Both the position numbers and the translations under genes were made by a program. From positions 1,992,316-2,056,315 of the forward strand of contig PTFA01000005.1 of NCBI GenBank assembly GCA_003342895.1: a DNA stretch of 64,000 nt, read 5' to 3'. Shown here piece by piece: positions 1 through 12,100 of this stretch (position 1 is its first letter; the number at the start of each line of letters is the position of its first letter). This stretch comes from Casuarius casuarius (taxonomy: Eukaryota; Chordata; Aves; Casuariiformes; Casuariidae). Below the pieces are notes generated by a model. It was not told where the DNA came from and ran no database searches. It saw nothing but the letters and a program-made list of their open reading frames with translations.

Positions 1-360
1 GGGTACAGGAATGCAGACTGCTTGTAACTCCCTTATCTTTCCAGCCTGCAGCAGCCCTGTGGCCCTTTCTCACTGAACTAGGAGTGCGGCCTAAGGCTTC
101 AGCAAATTTAGCTACTCATGCTAAGCAAGTTTTATCTAAGTGACTACCTCTAGACAGCTTCAGTTCAATAATTTACAGTTCAAGTCTCCAGTTAAGGATT
201 ACCAGTTCTAGGATGCCCTTGATTAAAGAATGCTTCTTTTTTTAGAAAATAGAAGTTATCCTAATCTACCTAGTTCAAACATTCATTCCGAGCTTCCCAG
301 GGTTGTCTTGTAACAGAAGGAAGGGGAACTGTGGGGAAGGGGTGTCTGGATCTTACTTAC
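1..360 (-). other. B4GALNT3 intron 4, proximal part
   Basis: This is intronic sequence after exon 4, beginning with the consensus donor gtaagt. I see no other exon, repeat or RNA gene in it. Confidence 0.85.
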
Positions 361-456
361 ATGGGGGTAGAGGGGGAAGTGGAGGTTTTTCCTGAGCTGC
401 TCAGTGGAGCTGCCGCACCAGTCCTCAAACACGTGCAGATTGGCCTGGCCCTGGAA
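361..456 (-). CDS. B4GALNT3: B4GALNT3 exon 4 (start of the conserved lumenal region)
   Basis: This 96 bp exon encodes 32 residues, beginning [17 protein letters not shown] and ending LHFPLYPH. It is nearly identical to the human segment that leads into the PA14-type domain and is the best conserved exon here. The Trp-Cys pair in EDWCGSS is kept. The acceptor ends in caccccccag at 466-457 and the donor is a consensus gtaagt at 360-355. Introns on both sides are phase 0. The next exons, carrying the PA14 fold and later the glycosyltransferase domain, must lie left of position 1. Confidence 0.96.
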
Positions 457-2374
457 CTGGGGGGTGCAAAAGCAGAGCAGCATGAATTACTGCATCCCTC
501 CCCCACATCCCTCTCCTGTCCTGCCAAGCTCTGCAGCTACACCCAGCACCGCATAGCTGGTGAGAGAGAAGGAAGATCCCACTGCCATGAGGGTCTCTGG
601 GTCTGCAAGAGACATGGGACCTACTGTCTAATCCACTGAGGGTTTGGGTTTGGGGCCAGGTGACAGTCTGAAGAGCACAAGGGAACTGTGACAGTGCTGG
701 AGAGAGCTCAGTTAAATGGCAGGGATTCTTAGAAGACCTTGCTGGTGAGTAAATCACTTCATTTTGTTCCACCAAGGAGGTGTTTAACCAGAAAACTGTG
801 CTCTGAGGCCACGGTCTGGGACACCCTGTGGCATGGCAGCAGACCCCTGCAATCTGGCTTGGAGGGTGCAGGGTTTGATGTCATCCNAGAAGGCGTTTTG
901 GGCTCCCCCATCATTTCAGGGCTATTTTACTGACCAGAGGAAGAGAGAAAGGGACACCCTATGGAGGGGAGCTGGCAGATCACCTTTGGAAGCACATCCA
1001 CAAGGTGAAACTGAGGGAGGATGGTGGGAAAAGGAAAATGCTCTGGGAAATGCAGGCTTAGCAGGTTGGGGAGTAGTAGCGCAGGCAGTTCAGTGTATGG
1101 TGTCACCTCAGCATNTCCGTAGAGACACAGAAGTGCTGCGGGGAGTGGGGGGTCCTCTGCCTAAGTCAGACAATGGAGGAGGGTGTGCAGAGAGTGAGTA
1201 ACGGTGGCTGTCCCTATTACCCAGCCGGCTCTGCAGGGAGAGGCTTTCTGTGCCTGGCAGAGACAGGGAGTCTTGGAGTACAGCTTTGCTGGGCAACCCT
1301 GTCAACTGCTAAGTGCTTACAGAAATATGCTGCTCGAGGAATAGACTTTTCTTTCTTTTTTTCACGTGCTATTCAGACAGCAAGAGCTAGCCTGCCTCTC
1401 AGGAAAACCCAAGCTCTCTGCATGCAACCAGTGAAGCTGGACGCTGAAACCGTCCTCACAGAACCAGCTTCCAAAAGTAGAGAATAAATAATAAGCTGGA
1501 CACTTTAGAGGCTACCTTAGATGGGGAAATGCTGAAGAAAGGAATAGGTTGCCTTGGGACTGGGGAGGTTTGTCATGGCTGTCTTGCCTATATAAGGAAC
1601 TATGAAGCCTGGCTGAAGCTGTGTGAGCAGGGCTTGGGAAATAGTTGGAACAGTACCCAAATGTCTACAGATGGCAGCAAATTCTCAGTTTTTGCTGGGG
1701 AGTCTCTCTAGCAGGTTTGCAAACAGCGCTCTAACCCCTCAGTGCNCTTCTGGCAGAGGAACCACTTCACTGAGTTATTTTTCCCTGGATAACAGGTTGG
1801 GGTTTTGTTCTGTAATACACTGTGGCTTGAGGGAAGGACATGGAGCAGACTTGGCCTGGCACCAGCTTATGCAGTAATGTTACTTGTGAGCTGCGGGCTT
1901 TGGTCATGCACGTGAAAACCATCGCTGTGTGCCAGGCAAAACACAATCACAGCCACTGCTGTTCTTGAGTGGTCTCTCCTCAGCCCTCCCTCACCAGAGT
2001 CTGCATTGCTGGCAGGGGCCCCACTGCTTATCTGGATGTCCATGTTGTCCCCCACTATCCTCTCCCTTCCTCCTCTGCTGACAGCGCTTAGCCCAGATTC
2101 TCCCCATTGGGGAAGAAGAAAGGAAGCAAACCAAAATGGATGTAATCCCCCAAACTGATGCTGCACAAAATTAGAGAGGAACTACACAGAGGGTTCAAGG
2201 CAGTGGATCTAGCCAAGAGAAACTTGGGACGCTGCAGGGAACTAGGATACGAATAAATCACTGTAAGGGTGACAAATGCAGAACTGGAACGTAATTACTG
2301 GGCAAACCCATTCACCTTGGCCAAATCCAGATTCACACTGAAGGGTCTTAAACTACTTTTCTAAGCCAAATAAA

Positions 2375-2490
2375 GTAATGACAATTGCTGTTTCTCATGG
2401 AACGTGAACTGAGGTGAACAAGTTAGGCTCCCACAGCTAGTCATTGCCAGAAACTGAGTCTTCTGGCAGTCAGCCTCTGCTACCCACAAG
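2375..2490 (-). mobile_element. MIR-type SINE relic
   Basis: Read on the plus strand, the order actgagg, aagtta, ccacagctagt, ttgccaga, then a CTGAGT and CTCTGC block follows the reverse complement of the MIR core SINE (cctcagt, acctt, actagctgtg, tctgcc). The copy is diverged and gapped. The family is ancient in amniotes, so this is a fossil and not active. Confidence 0.5.
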
Positions 2491-2814
2491 NGATGCTATT
2501 TTTCTTCTTAGAGAATTGTTTGCATGTTGCAGATAGCAAGCTCACATCTGTATCAAATGTAGCACAACACTCCCACACTGTGGAGAGGCTGGCACTACAG
2601 TCACATCCTGGCAAAGAAAGACCCAGGGGATGCTCCCAAGGCTCAAGACTAGAAAGGAGCTGGGTTTGGCATGGGTTAGCTCAGATATCAGAACAAAATT
2701 TTGTGGGGGAAAGTCCCAAAAGGGAGGCTAGCCTCGCTCAAATGTTTGCAGAGGAACCCGGGGCCAGTCCTCTTCTAATACAATACTTTACTGCAGAGTC
2801 TTGGCAGTATTAGG

Positions 2815-2935
2815 CAGAAAACAGCAGTAAAGCAGGCGCCATTGTGCTAGGTGCTCTACCAAAGCATAAGAGATGGTTGCTGACGTTTCTGGCCCTACAT
2901 CCCTGTCTCCAGAGTCTTTACAAAGCTACCTGGGA
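2815..2935 (+). mobile_element. Ancient amniote interspersed repeat relic
   Basis: The stretch holding gcgccattgtgctaggtgct, then a degenerate ataagagatggttgct, then ccagagtctttacaaagct resembles a repeat end common in turtles, crocodiles and birds (gtgctaggcgctgtac, agacagtccctgcc, agagcttacaatct). The exact family cannot be set by eye. Confidence 0.45.
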
Positions 2936-5900
2936 GGAGGCTCTGGCAGGAGCTAACATGACAGCTTCTCTTTCCTGTGCTCACAGCAATGAGAAATAAT
3001 TAGCTGGTAAATAATAAACATTTCTTGCATGTGGTTTCGGGGTCTTTTCTAAAGCAACAGATTTTCTCCTGAGCTACAGCAGCCCAGGTTACTTTCTGCT
3101 TCTTCTGAAGGGGGAGAGAAGAATGTTATCAAAAGTGCTGGCAGCCCAAAATGCTGCTCTGGGAGTGAAAACTGAGCTAGGCTTTAATTTTAGGGCCCAA
3201 GAGTCATCAGTGCAGCAGCTGTTTTGAAACTCTATCACCTCTGCCCCTCCAGCTCAACTCATGGCTCCCCATTGCTGGGAGCTGAGAAATTCCTCTGCTT
3301 GCTATTTGCATCCCCTCTGGAACATATAGTAAAAGTCTCCTGCTTGGGGCTTTTGTTGCTGATTGCAGCAATGGATATGAGGCACCATCATGACCGATTC
3401 AGGCATAGAGCTCCTGAGAAAAGTCAATGGACTGTGTAAAAAATGGCTACTGAGTTTCACTTCCCAGCTTGGAACTACCTGGCCCTGGTTTTCGAAGGTG
3501 CTGAAAACTAGGGCCTGGTAAGCAACAAGTTCAGTTCCCCTTTCTCCTCTTAAAAACATCTGCTTTGGAAATTTGGGATAGACTTATTTGGCCAGAGCCA
3601 GGAAGAGGAATGAAGAGTCTGGCCTTAAATGGGAGCTGGTATTATTGCAGTCTCTGCCCTCCCATTTAGAGNGTTCCTTCCGCCCCTCAGGTCTCTCCCC
3701 TTACCAACCCCACCACCCTATTTCTTATCTCCGCCCTGNTGAAGTAGTAGCACTACAAGAACCCAGCTTGGATTCAAAACGGCCACAGGTCGTGTCCCAA
3801 AAGCGCTGCCAGGAAAGGCGGCACAGCATGAATATGCTCAAGAGCGCTTCCACAAATGACAGAAAGAGCAGTTCTTCCCAAAGAGGTTTGAGCTGGCCAA
3901 TATCCTCCTGAACATGATGTCACAGGCATGACACAAAAAACGACAGCACTGCGGGAAGGCAGGGCTAACTAAACCTGAGCAAGTACAGGGAGGTGAGAGC
4001 TGCAACAGGTCCTTGCCTCAGTGCTGACTCAGCAGCCTCCACGGCTTTGGGAGCAGAGTTGGGTTCTTCTCCCAGCTGCTGACTCCTGTTGAATGTGCTA
4101 AATTAACACCGGTTTGGATCCCTCAGCTTCTTTTAAGAGACTTTGCCATTTTCACTTGCTTCAAGCAAGGAATTTTAGGTTATCAGCCTCTCCTTAGAAA
4201 ACAGAAATGTACTGGAAAATGAGGCTAGCACACAGAGAGCAGAAACCTCTTTTTCTAGCCTGAACCCTAGCATGACAAAATCACCCAGTACAGTGATACT
4301 GCAAAGCAAATGGTTCCTCTGGATCAAGGAGCCCCAAGGAAGAAAGGCAAAGCAGCACTAGAGGCTGGTGCCATGGCAAGCAGCACAGTGGGGGGTTGCA
4401 GCCCTGGTGACATGACCCGCTGGACTGTAACCGGAGCAGGATGGAGTAGAGAGGTCTTTCCTAATTTAATTTTGGGTGGCCTTGGCATCTCAGAGGCAAA
4501 TCAGCTGCGCGCAACCCGAAGAATGTGCAGCGCTGAGGAAGATAAACTCGTCACAGAGGGGTCTGAGCCAGGGAAGAATGGTGACATTGTGCTGCAAACT
4601 GGAAACTCCTTAAGCTGAGTTTATAAGACTCTTCTGTCTCCACACAGCAGTCGTGGCCCCTCCTCTTGCCTCCGCCAGCTCCCCTGACTGGGTGACAAAC
4701 AGCAGCGAGCAGCTGGACTTCGCTCCAATGTCTCCTGTGCTGGGCACTTGTGGGAATCCATCAAGACAAGTTAGCAACAAAGATCTCCTGTCCCTTAGAG
4801 CCATGACACCTGATGGGGGTGAGGGGGTGAGGAAGGGACCTGGGCAGGGAAAGAAGGAGCAGAAATAGCTTTATCTTTCAGTCCGGTAAGGAAACGATGC
4901 TCTCTTTTAGGGAAAGTTTGGGATTTGTTTGAAGTGAGGATGATGTCCAGGATCAACACTCCGGTTTAGTTCAGCACCTATTCAGATGCTGCTTGCAAAG
5001 GGATGCACTCCTGGAGTTAGGGCTGGCCACATCCCAGTCTTATCTCAGGAGAGTAGATAGCAGGAGGACTTCCTTCACTCTTCCTTCCAGGTCAAGGGAA
5101 GTTCCGAGACTGAGCATATGAAGAGTTGAGTTTTCAAATGTGCCCAATGCTGCCCTGACCTTTCTCCCCTTTGAGTTGAACAGAGGCTTTTGCAGAGGTA
5201 AAGGAGAATGATCAGACTGATCCGGAGCATTTCTGAAAAGTCCCCCTATCCTTATACAGCACAACATAGTGACATTCACCATCCCACAGTGATGTTTTTT
5301 CCTGGTGATAGCCAAGCACCTTCCTGAATTAATGAAACAAAATGCCTGACATCTCTCCAGTCTGAGGATGCAGAGGGCAACTGTGTGAGCTAGAAGGCTT
5401 TGCCCTGATGTCTGGAAGGGCTAGTGAGGGTAGGTATCAGGTCCATTCACAACTTGAAGAACCCAGGAATGAGGCTGAATCGTGCTTTCCCCTAAATGCA
5501 GGGTTTGGGATTTTTAGGGATTCCCCACATGCCCACTTCCCCACAGCATTTTCTGAGGCTGAAGATATATACCACCAATTTAACCTCCTTAAACTGAAAA
5601 AGGAAAATTGAAACCTCTCCTTCTTTGGCCACGCTAGCTGCAGGCTCACCCTGCAACCCTGTTAATTATTCATGTTTGTCAGGAATGTACCTCTTTATTC
5701 AAACAAAGCCCAGCTTTACAACCTGTGCGGGACAAGCTGCCTCCCCTCACCATAGGAATCAGGCTGCAATTTAATTCTTAGAGATGCTGCAGGAAGGGCA
5801 CAATGGGATCATAGATCCTGGATAATTAATTTGGGCAGAGTTACAGAAAAAAATTAATCCCTAGGCCAGAAGAAATTTCAGCAGATGGTTAAGAGGACAG

Positions 5901-7721
5901 CAAGCAGATCCACCAAAGCTGTGCCCATGGATCCATCTCCTTGATGGCCTTCATACACCCACTACCAGATGAACAACTGGCCTCTGTTCACAGTCAGGGT
6001 CACTCTGATGACTCTCTGGGTACAGACACAGTGCCACACCAAGGACAAGATATTTTGCTTTACAGAGATGAAGAGAAAACCAGTGAAGGAGGCAGGAGCT
6101 TCACATGAACTGTGATCTGAGGGAAGAGTCCTGCTACCTGGCAGAGCTCTCCTCCCCTACAGGGAGCAGTGCAGGACAAGGCACAGGGCACACGTCACCT
6201 TTACAAGCATGGGTCCATGCTCAGGGCCAGCTGTACAGCCCACCCCCGGTCCTGCTTCTTTCCCTTTGCTCAACACAGCGTGCGTCTCTGCTTGCTTCCC
6301 TCTTGGCAGAGCCAAACCAGCACAGCAAGCTTGCACACTTGCTCTGTGGCCTGCCCAGCACCGCAGCACACAGGGGCACAAAGTCACCCTACCGCCGGAG
6401 TGGAGGGCTTGGCAGATCGGCCCTATGCTACATACACAGCTTCTCCCAAGCCACTGAGTNTATCCTACCAGTTGTATTTCTAACTCAGGTAAAGGCTCTT
6501 GACACACCAGAGCTGGCAGATTTCAAGACTAAAATGCTTTTTAGAAATCACCAGGGCAGTTCAGAGACAATGGACAAAGCCCTAGACAAGCCAGGGAGAT
6601 GCCACACAGAGCCCAAAACACTCAGTGCCGTGGGAGAGAAGAGCAGTAAATACACTGTGTCATCCCTGCACACAGCAGCAGTCTTGACCGTGACATCCTG
6701 CTGGCTCCTGGCCAGCAGCTGCTTGTCTGAGAGGCAGCCCTGCCTGCACACTGCCTGCAAGGCCCTGCAGCTGGAGGAGGCTGTCAGGCTCCAGCTGGGA
6801 CCAGCAATCCTGAGAGCTGATGCAGCAGAACAGATTAATGGTCCATCCAGTCTGGTTTCGTGCACTGGACAGTAACTGGTGCTGGCTGCTTCCAGGAAAG
6901 CTTTAGCTCACAGAAAGGGGACCAGCACTGCTCAGTGTGATGACTGGAGGGAGATGCTTTCCATTTGCCAGCCAGTGACCATCTCATATCCTGAGCACTG
7001 GGACCAGAGCTTGCTCCCTTGTTAGGGGAGCCGAAGACCCTCGTCTCATTTGTGCCAGTCGCTAATTACCTTGAGGAATTTAGTGAGCTGACCCCATTAG
7101 CCACATGCCCCCTGGCTGGTGTTCCTCTCATTATCAGCAGGCTGCATTGCTCCCTTATCTGAAGAGGAATAGTGAGATAAGGAGACAGTGGAGGAAAGAA
7201 TAAATGAGGCATGAAGGAAACAAAGGGAACGTTTGCCCCAGTTTTCAAGGGTCACCAGAGAAGGTCTCTGCTCATCAGAAGTGTCACTGAAGTGAAGAAA
7301 CCTCTGTGTACAATGTACAGGGGTTGGATAAGAAGCAAATGCCAGAGCAGTAGCATAGCATGACACTTTTACATCCCACAGTCATGTATTTGCTTGTTGA
7401 ATTCTTGGTCCAACACATTCCCAGCCCTGAATAAACTTCACTTTTAAGGGTTAGTGGCCTGGCTGCTCTCTCAAAATTGTGAGTGGATGCTTGGTGCCTT
7501 GATGGCTGGAGGAGAAACCAAATTATCAAGAATCTGGACATTCCTGTCTTCCTAGGTGATTACTTGGGTCTGTAAGTGTCATTAAGCTGGGAGGGGGTGA
7601 TAGGGAACAGACTTCTAGGGAAGCAAATGAATTTCCAGGAAGAGGTCTCACCCTTCTAATCTCACCACGCAGGTCTCTAACTACAAGCCCCTCAAGTGAA
7701 ATGTTCAAGAGAGGTACCAAC

Positions 7722-7799
7722 CTCTGGTATCCATGGTACAGGGTTGTCCACAGATGCATAATTCGATTTATTCCTCCCACCTCTTTGCTGCTCTTGGTT
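7722..7799 (-). CDS. B4GALNT3: B4GALNT3 exon 3 (variable stem)
   Basis: This 78 bp exon encodes 26 residues. The first half is a polar Gln/Gly/Asn-rich linker with an N-glycosylation-like triplet (NKS). The second half ends in NPVPWIPE, which lines up with NKPVPWLSE in the human protein. The acceptor ends in tgtttcag at 7807-7800. The donor is gttggt at 7721-7716, which has GT but departs from the gtaagt/gtgagt consensus. Both flanking introns are phase 0, so skipping this exon would keep the frame. The first half is poorly conserved and the exon was placed by its borders, its frame and the NPVPW motif. Confidence 0.9.
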
Positions 7800-8449
7800 C
7801 TGAAACACAAGTAAAGAAAAGTCAAAGTAACCTGATAAATGATTGGACACTGACACTACATAAGAGGGCTCAAATGTGGTCACAAGAACAAGTGAGAAAA
7901 CAGCAAGTTCCCAGACCCTTTTCAAAGGAGAGGCTGGCCATCACAGACATGGGGTAGAAACGCTCCCTGCCTCCATGTCAGCAAATTTCCATGATGATAC
8001 ACCAAGAGGAAAGGACACCAGCACTTTGTAACAGTTTGTCAGCACAGAGCTAAAAGTTATATCATTCTGCAATTTTTTGCCCATCCTTGTTTTAAAAGGT
8101 CCAAGCAATAGTCCTTCCAACACTTCCTTCAGGTAACAACACTGAGATGTACTTCTCTAGAAAGCTACAAACTTTCTCCTGACCTTTTATTTCTGCCTCC
8201 ATCTTGCTTAATGCTACCTTCCTGTGCCACATACCCAGCCAGCTTCAGACCACCGCTATGGCTGATTACGTCTAACACAGCTTCGACTACAGTGGAGTCA
8301 TTGTACATTCATATTGCTGTGACTCAGCTCAGAATTTGCACTGTGGCATGCTCTCTTTTTGTGTGGAGAGAGCTGTCTCTTGGGGCCCCAACATCAGAAG
8401 GGGAGGTTTTCCCTTTCAAACATTCAGAAGACATCCCAAGTCTCCTCAC
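7800..8449 (-). other. B4GALNT3 intron 2
   Basis: A short 650 bp phase-0 intron between exons 2 and 3. The acceptor side has a clear pyrimidine tract. I see nothing else in it. Confidence 0.9.
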
Positions 8450-8553
8450 CTGGTGTCCCAGTTTTTGAGGATAGTAAAACTGGAGGCTCGGTTCCCCAGC
8501 TGGGACATTCCTGTCTGCCAAAGCCTTAGCCAGTTCCCTCCAGCTCTCATATC
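8450..8553 (-). CDS. B4GALNT3: B4GALNT3 exon 2 (stem region)
   Basis: This 104 bp exon completes the split glycine codon and adds 34 residues of the lumenal stem, including [17 protein letters not shown] and [10 protein letters not shown]. The human protein has a clearly matching stretch ([24 protein letters not shown]), so this is orthologous sequence. The acceptor is a good polypyrimidine tract ending in tgtgcag at 8560-8554, and the donor is gtgagg at 8449-8444. The outgoing intron is phase 0. No catalytic residue lies here; the segment holds the enzyme away from the Golgi membrane. Confidence 0.95.
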
Positions 8554-9093
8554 CTGCACAGAGGAAACAGAAAGAGATGTCAGAGTACATGCTAAAAAAA
8601 GAAGCCGCAGCAGTTACCAGAATAATTTGGTCCTGTGAGAGGCTGAGAGACTTCTAATGCTCTGGAATTGCTCAGCAGAGACCAGGACCTGTTTACTTTA
8701 TTTGCAGTGGGCAGACTGATACAGGGAAAAAGAAATGGCCTTTGCCTTCCTCAAAAAAATCTTCTCTTGCTCTTATTAATTTGTTATATTAAAGATTCAT
8801 CATAGTTATAAAATGCATTTCAGAGATGACACTAGTTACACTAAAGAAGACCAATTTTTTAACTAATAATATGGAGGAAAAAAGTATAAAACAATAGCCA
8901 AATTCCTAATTTGTCTAACCACCAAAAGAATATTATTCTGAATATGCACCTATTTGCAAAATAAAAGCTTTCAGTATTCCCCTCTTGAGAGAAATACTGA
9001 ATGACTGGAAATGCAGCACCTGATGGGACATTGAGCTACAATGGCTAAACTATCAGCAGTGAGGAAGTTAAGAACATCAGCATTTAAGTGAAG

Positions 9094-9140
9094 GCAGCTT
9101 CCAGGTTCAAATGCAGCTTCCAGGTTCAAATGCAGCTTCC
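9094..9140. repeat. 19 bp tandem repeat, 2.5 copies
   Basis: The unit gcagcttccaggttcaaat occurs twice without mismatch and is followed by a partial third copy (gcagcttcc). Confidence 0.95.
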
Positions 9141-12100
9141 TTTTCCACCCCGTCCCTACCCAATCTGCTCCATCCAGGAGCCATTCTGAGTTTCCTGCTG
9201 CAACTCCCTTGGCCAACTTGGGTTTATGAGGAACAAAGACAAGCAGGCACAATATAACCTTGTAGCTCTCTACATCACTAGTGAGACAGAGTCCAGTAAA
9301 CAATGCGGTTTTCAGGTCTGCTAAACACATTGGCGGCGAGTCAGCAACTACCCAACCTGACAGCACAGCAGTTCAGCACTGTGCACACATCTCATGATAG
9401 CTTAACTGTGAAGAGCACAAGTACCAAAACATCCTCGAGCACTTGCTTTTCCCAGGCTGGTGGTGGGCCTGCTAAATAGCTGCGTACCAGGGAGTGAAGT
9501 TGAGCTCTTTGCACATTTTCTTTAAACATGGAAATTTAGATGCCAGGGTTGATGGCAAACCTGTGGGAAAGCTTTTCAACCCCAGAACTCTGCAAGGCCC
9601 ACAGGAGTTTGTTGCCTCAGTATATAAAGGGAAACATCCCACCAGCTTCCAGCTTCCCTCTTCACACAGGTACTGGCATGTCTGAATCCTGAGACAGCTG
9701 ATCTGAGCCCTCTGCACCACTCTTGTGGTAAAAAGTAACAGGGACATGCTCTGAGTAGGCAGCAGAGACCACTGCTGAGGAAACTTCCACTCTGAGAGCT
9801 GGCATACCCATCTTTACCCTGCCCCATCCCAACCCTGCAGCATGGGAAAGGCATTACGGCTAAACTAGAAGCATGCTCCATCAACTGCCTCTATAAGCTA
9901 CGTGATTTATATCAGCTCCAAAGCATCCCTGAGCTATGCTGAGGCCAAGGCAAACCCCAAACAACTCCAGGAACTAGAAGCCACAAATGGCCCCTTCGGA
10001 GATTCCTCTCCCCAGCTGTGCTGAGCCCTGGGCCTACTGCCCCTACAGACAGGGTTGTGAAACCCTGCCTCGGCTCACTCCTGAATCTGGGTGCTGTGGA
10101 CTGTGACGATTAATGAAAAGAAAGTGCAAGAAATATAGAAAATGTGAAAGTCACAGACTTGAAGAGTCACAGACTTTGAAAGCTACAGACTTTCTGACTC
10201 ACAGTCAGAGGCAACTAGGGTGTCCCGCTCACCTGAGGCTAGTGGCTGTTATTATATAAGTGATTTTGATTCAGACCCTATTAGATGCTGTTTAGCAATG
10301 AATTTCTGATCTAGGTCATCCCACCCCCAGACTCTGATCTGAAGCTGTGGGTTTAGTCTATGACTAAAAATATCAACACCAATATTGAACTTGTGCAGAA
10401 AATTGGTTTACTCGCTTTTTTTTTCACTCACTCTGGGTAAGTAGTCTACTGATCAATGCAGCCTAAGCAAGGATCATGCTTCAGGGATTAACTGATTGTC
10501 ACAGGAAAGAAGAAATTCCTGTATCTCCATATAAAATAACATGTAGTTGGCGAGTTTCCACCTCATTGAGGATGATGAGGCATGGACTACTGTTTCTGAA
10601 CATCCTGCAGCTGGACAGGCAGTCTGCTTTGCAATGAGGCTGGAACAGTCTTTTTGGTTCACATAAAATTCAGTGCTCGCTGCTTTAAGGACTCCTCTTA
10701 CCAGTGGTTAAANGGAGCAAGCTTTTCTTCAGAGGAGAGAACAAGAAGAGGGGGACTGGCTAGACTAGAGAGGAAGTAAGTAAAACAGGAATACAAAAAA
10801 TAAGTTATGGGAAGATGATGGTATTTCAACTGTCAGTTCCTTCCCCAAGATTCACTGAGGGAAAAGGATGCCAAGAAAAGTAATTTTTGTGCAGAGGTAA
10901 GAGATTACTTGTTTTTGTTCTTAAACTCAGAACTTCACAGGCCTTTGGAATAAGCTCACAATGAAATTCCAAGAATTAGCCTCTACTGAAAAAGGATGTT
11001 GGCCAGCACAGACTGCTGTGGCGATTCCTGGGCTTCTCTGTGTTTAAGTTCCTAAGCACGACTGGCATGGAGCCCACTGCAAAGCATATACAGAGGCCTG
11101 GCTGGATGCAAATGCCAATTGCTGACATTTTGCTGACCCTTGGAAAAGAGAAGAAAGGGGTATAATTGTCTGTATTGTACAAATATTTACCTAATGCTTA
11201 TATCAGCTGAACAAGGAAGAGACAAAGCAGCTAGAAATTAATCTGGAGGTAGCAATTTCTGTGCTTGTTAAGTTGTACTTCTTTGGCAGATTAATTCCCC
11301 AACACAGTAAGAAAAGAATTTCAGAAAATAACAGGGTGAACACTCCCCTTAGGAGAAATTCTTGGTGTTCCAGCTCCTCGTCAAAAGACTGGCTTTTCCC
11401 TGGAAAAACTTCTGGGGGAAGAAACAGGCTTTCCCCCCACACTGCTTGGTCAGAGGAGGGAGGGAGCTATGGAAAGCAAGAGAAGGGACCAATCTCTTCT
11501 GGCCTCCTTTAGCCAGACCTGTGAGGCCAACTGTTATCTGAGGGCATGGTAAGGGTTTTCTCCCCAGCAGAGGCCACAAGATCAAGGCTTCACTTTACAG
11601 GTATCTCCCATGTGAAAGCCAGAGAGCAGAGCCCTGTGGTAGGTCCTCTGCTCAAGAGCATCAGAGCAAGGCAGTCTATGACAGGTTTGGACTCTCTGAG
11701 CTATTGGCAAGTGCTGTGCAGTAGCCAGGTGTCTGGGGCATTTTCTTGATGGCTACTTCAAGTTGACAAGAATTTATGTGGAAAAAACAGTAGGCAGGAA
11801 CTAAAATACCTCAGCAAATACTTAGGTATCACTAAGCAGGAACACCAGATCTATTACAGTTTTGCTCCAGCCCCTCTATGAAATTGGCCTTGGCTAGGAT
11901 GGGAAAAGGCAAACTGTAAAAGCAGAAAAACACAGGCTTAAGAAAGACCATCATTCCCAGCTAGGCAAGCAGCTGAAGACATGAGGCCAGCCCTTGCAAC
12001 CATGAGCCTGCCAGACAGACATAGAGACTCCTGTTGCTTCTCTGCTCTAGGCACCGATCCCCTCTCACTCCCTTGAAGCACACTGTTGCTCTCCAAGGCT

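Larger units (their letters stand above)
457..7721 (-). other. B4GALNT3 intron 3
   Basis: A 7.3 kb phase-0 intron. It holds two old amniote repeat relics (2375-2490 and 2815-2935), an imperfect hairpin near 3479-3516, and a stop-poor, GC-elevated stretch at 6105-6875. I see no conserved exon within it. Several single N bases (for example near 887, 1115, 1745 and 2491) mark unresolved positions. Confidence 0.85.

Noticed and set aside
9618..9630. TATA-like tatataaag sequence
   Set aside because: It lies inside intron 1 with no exon or CpG island beside it.
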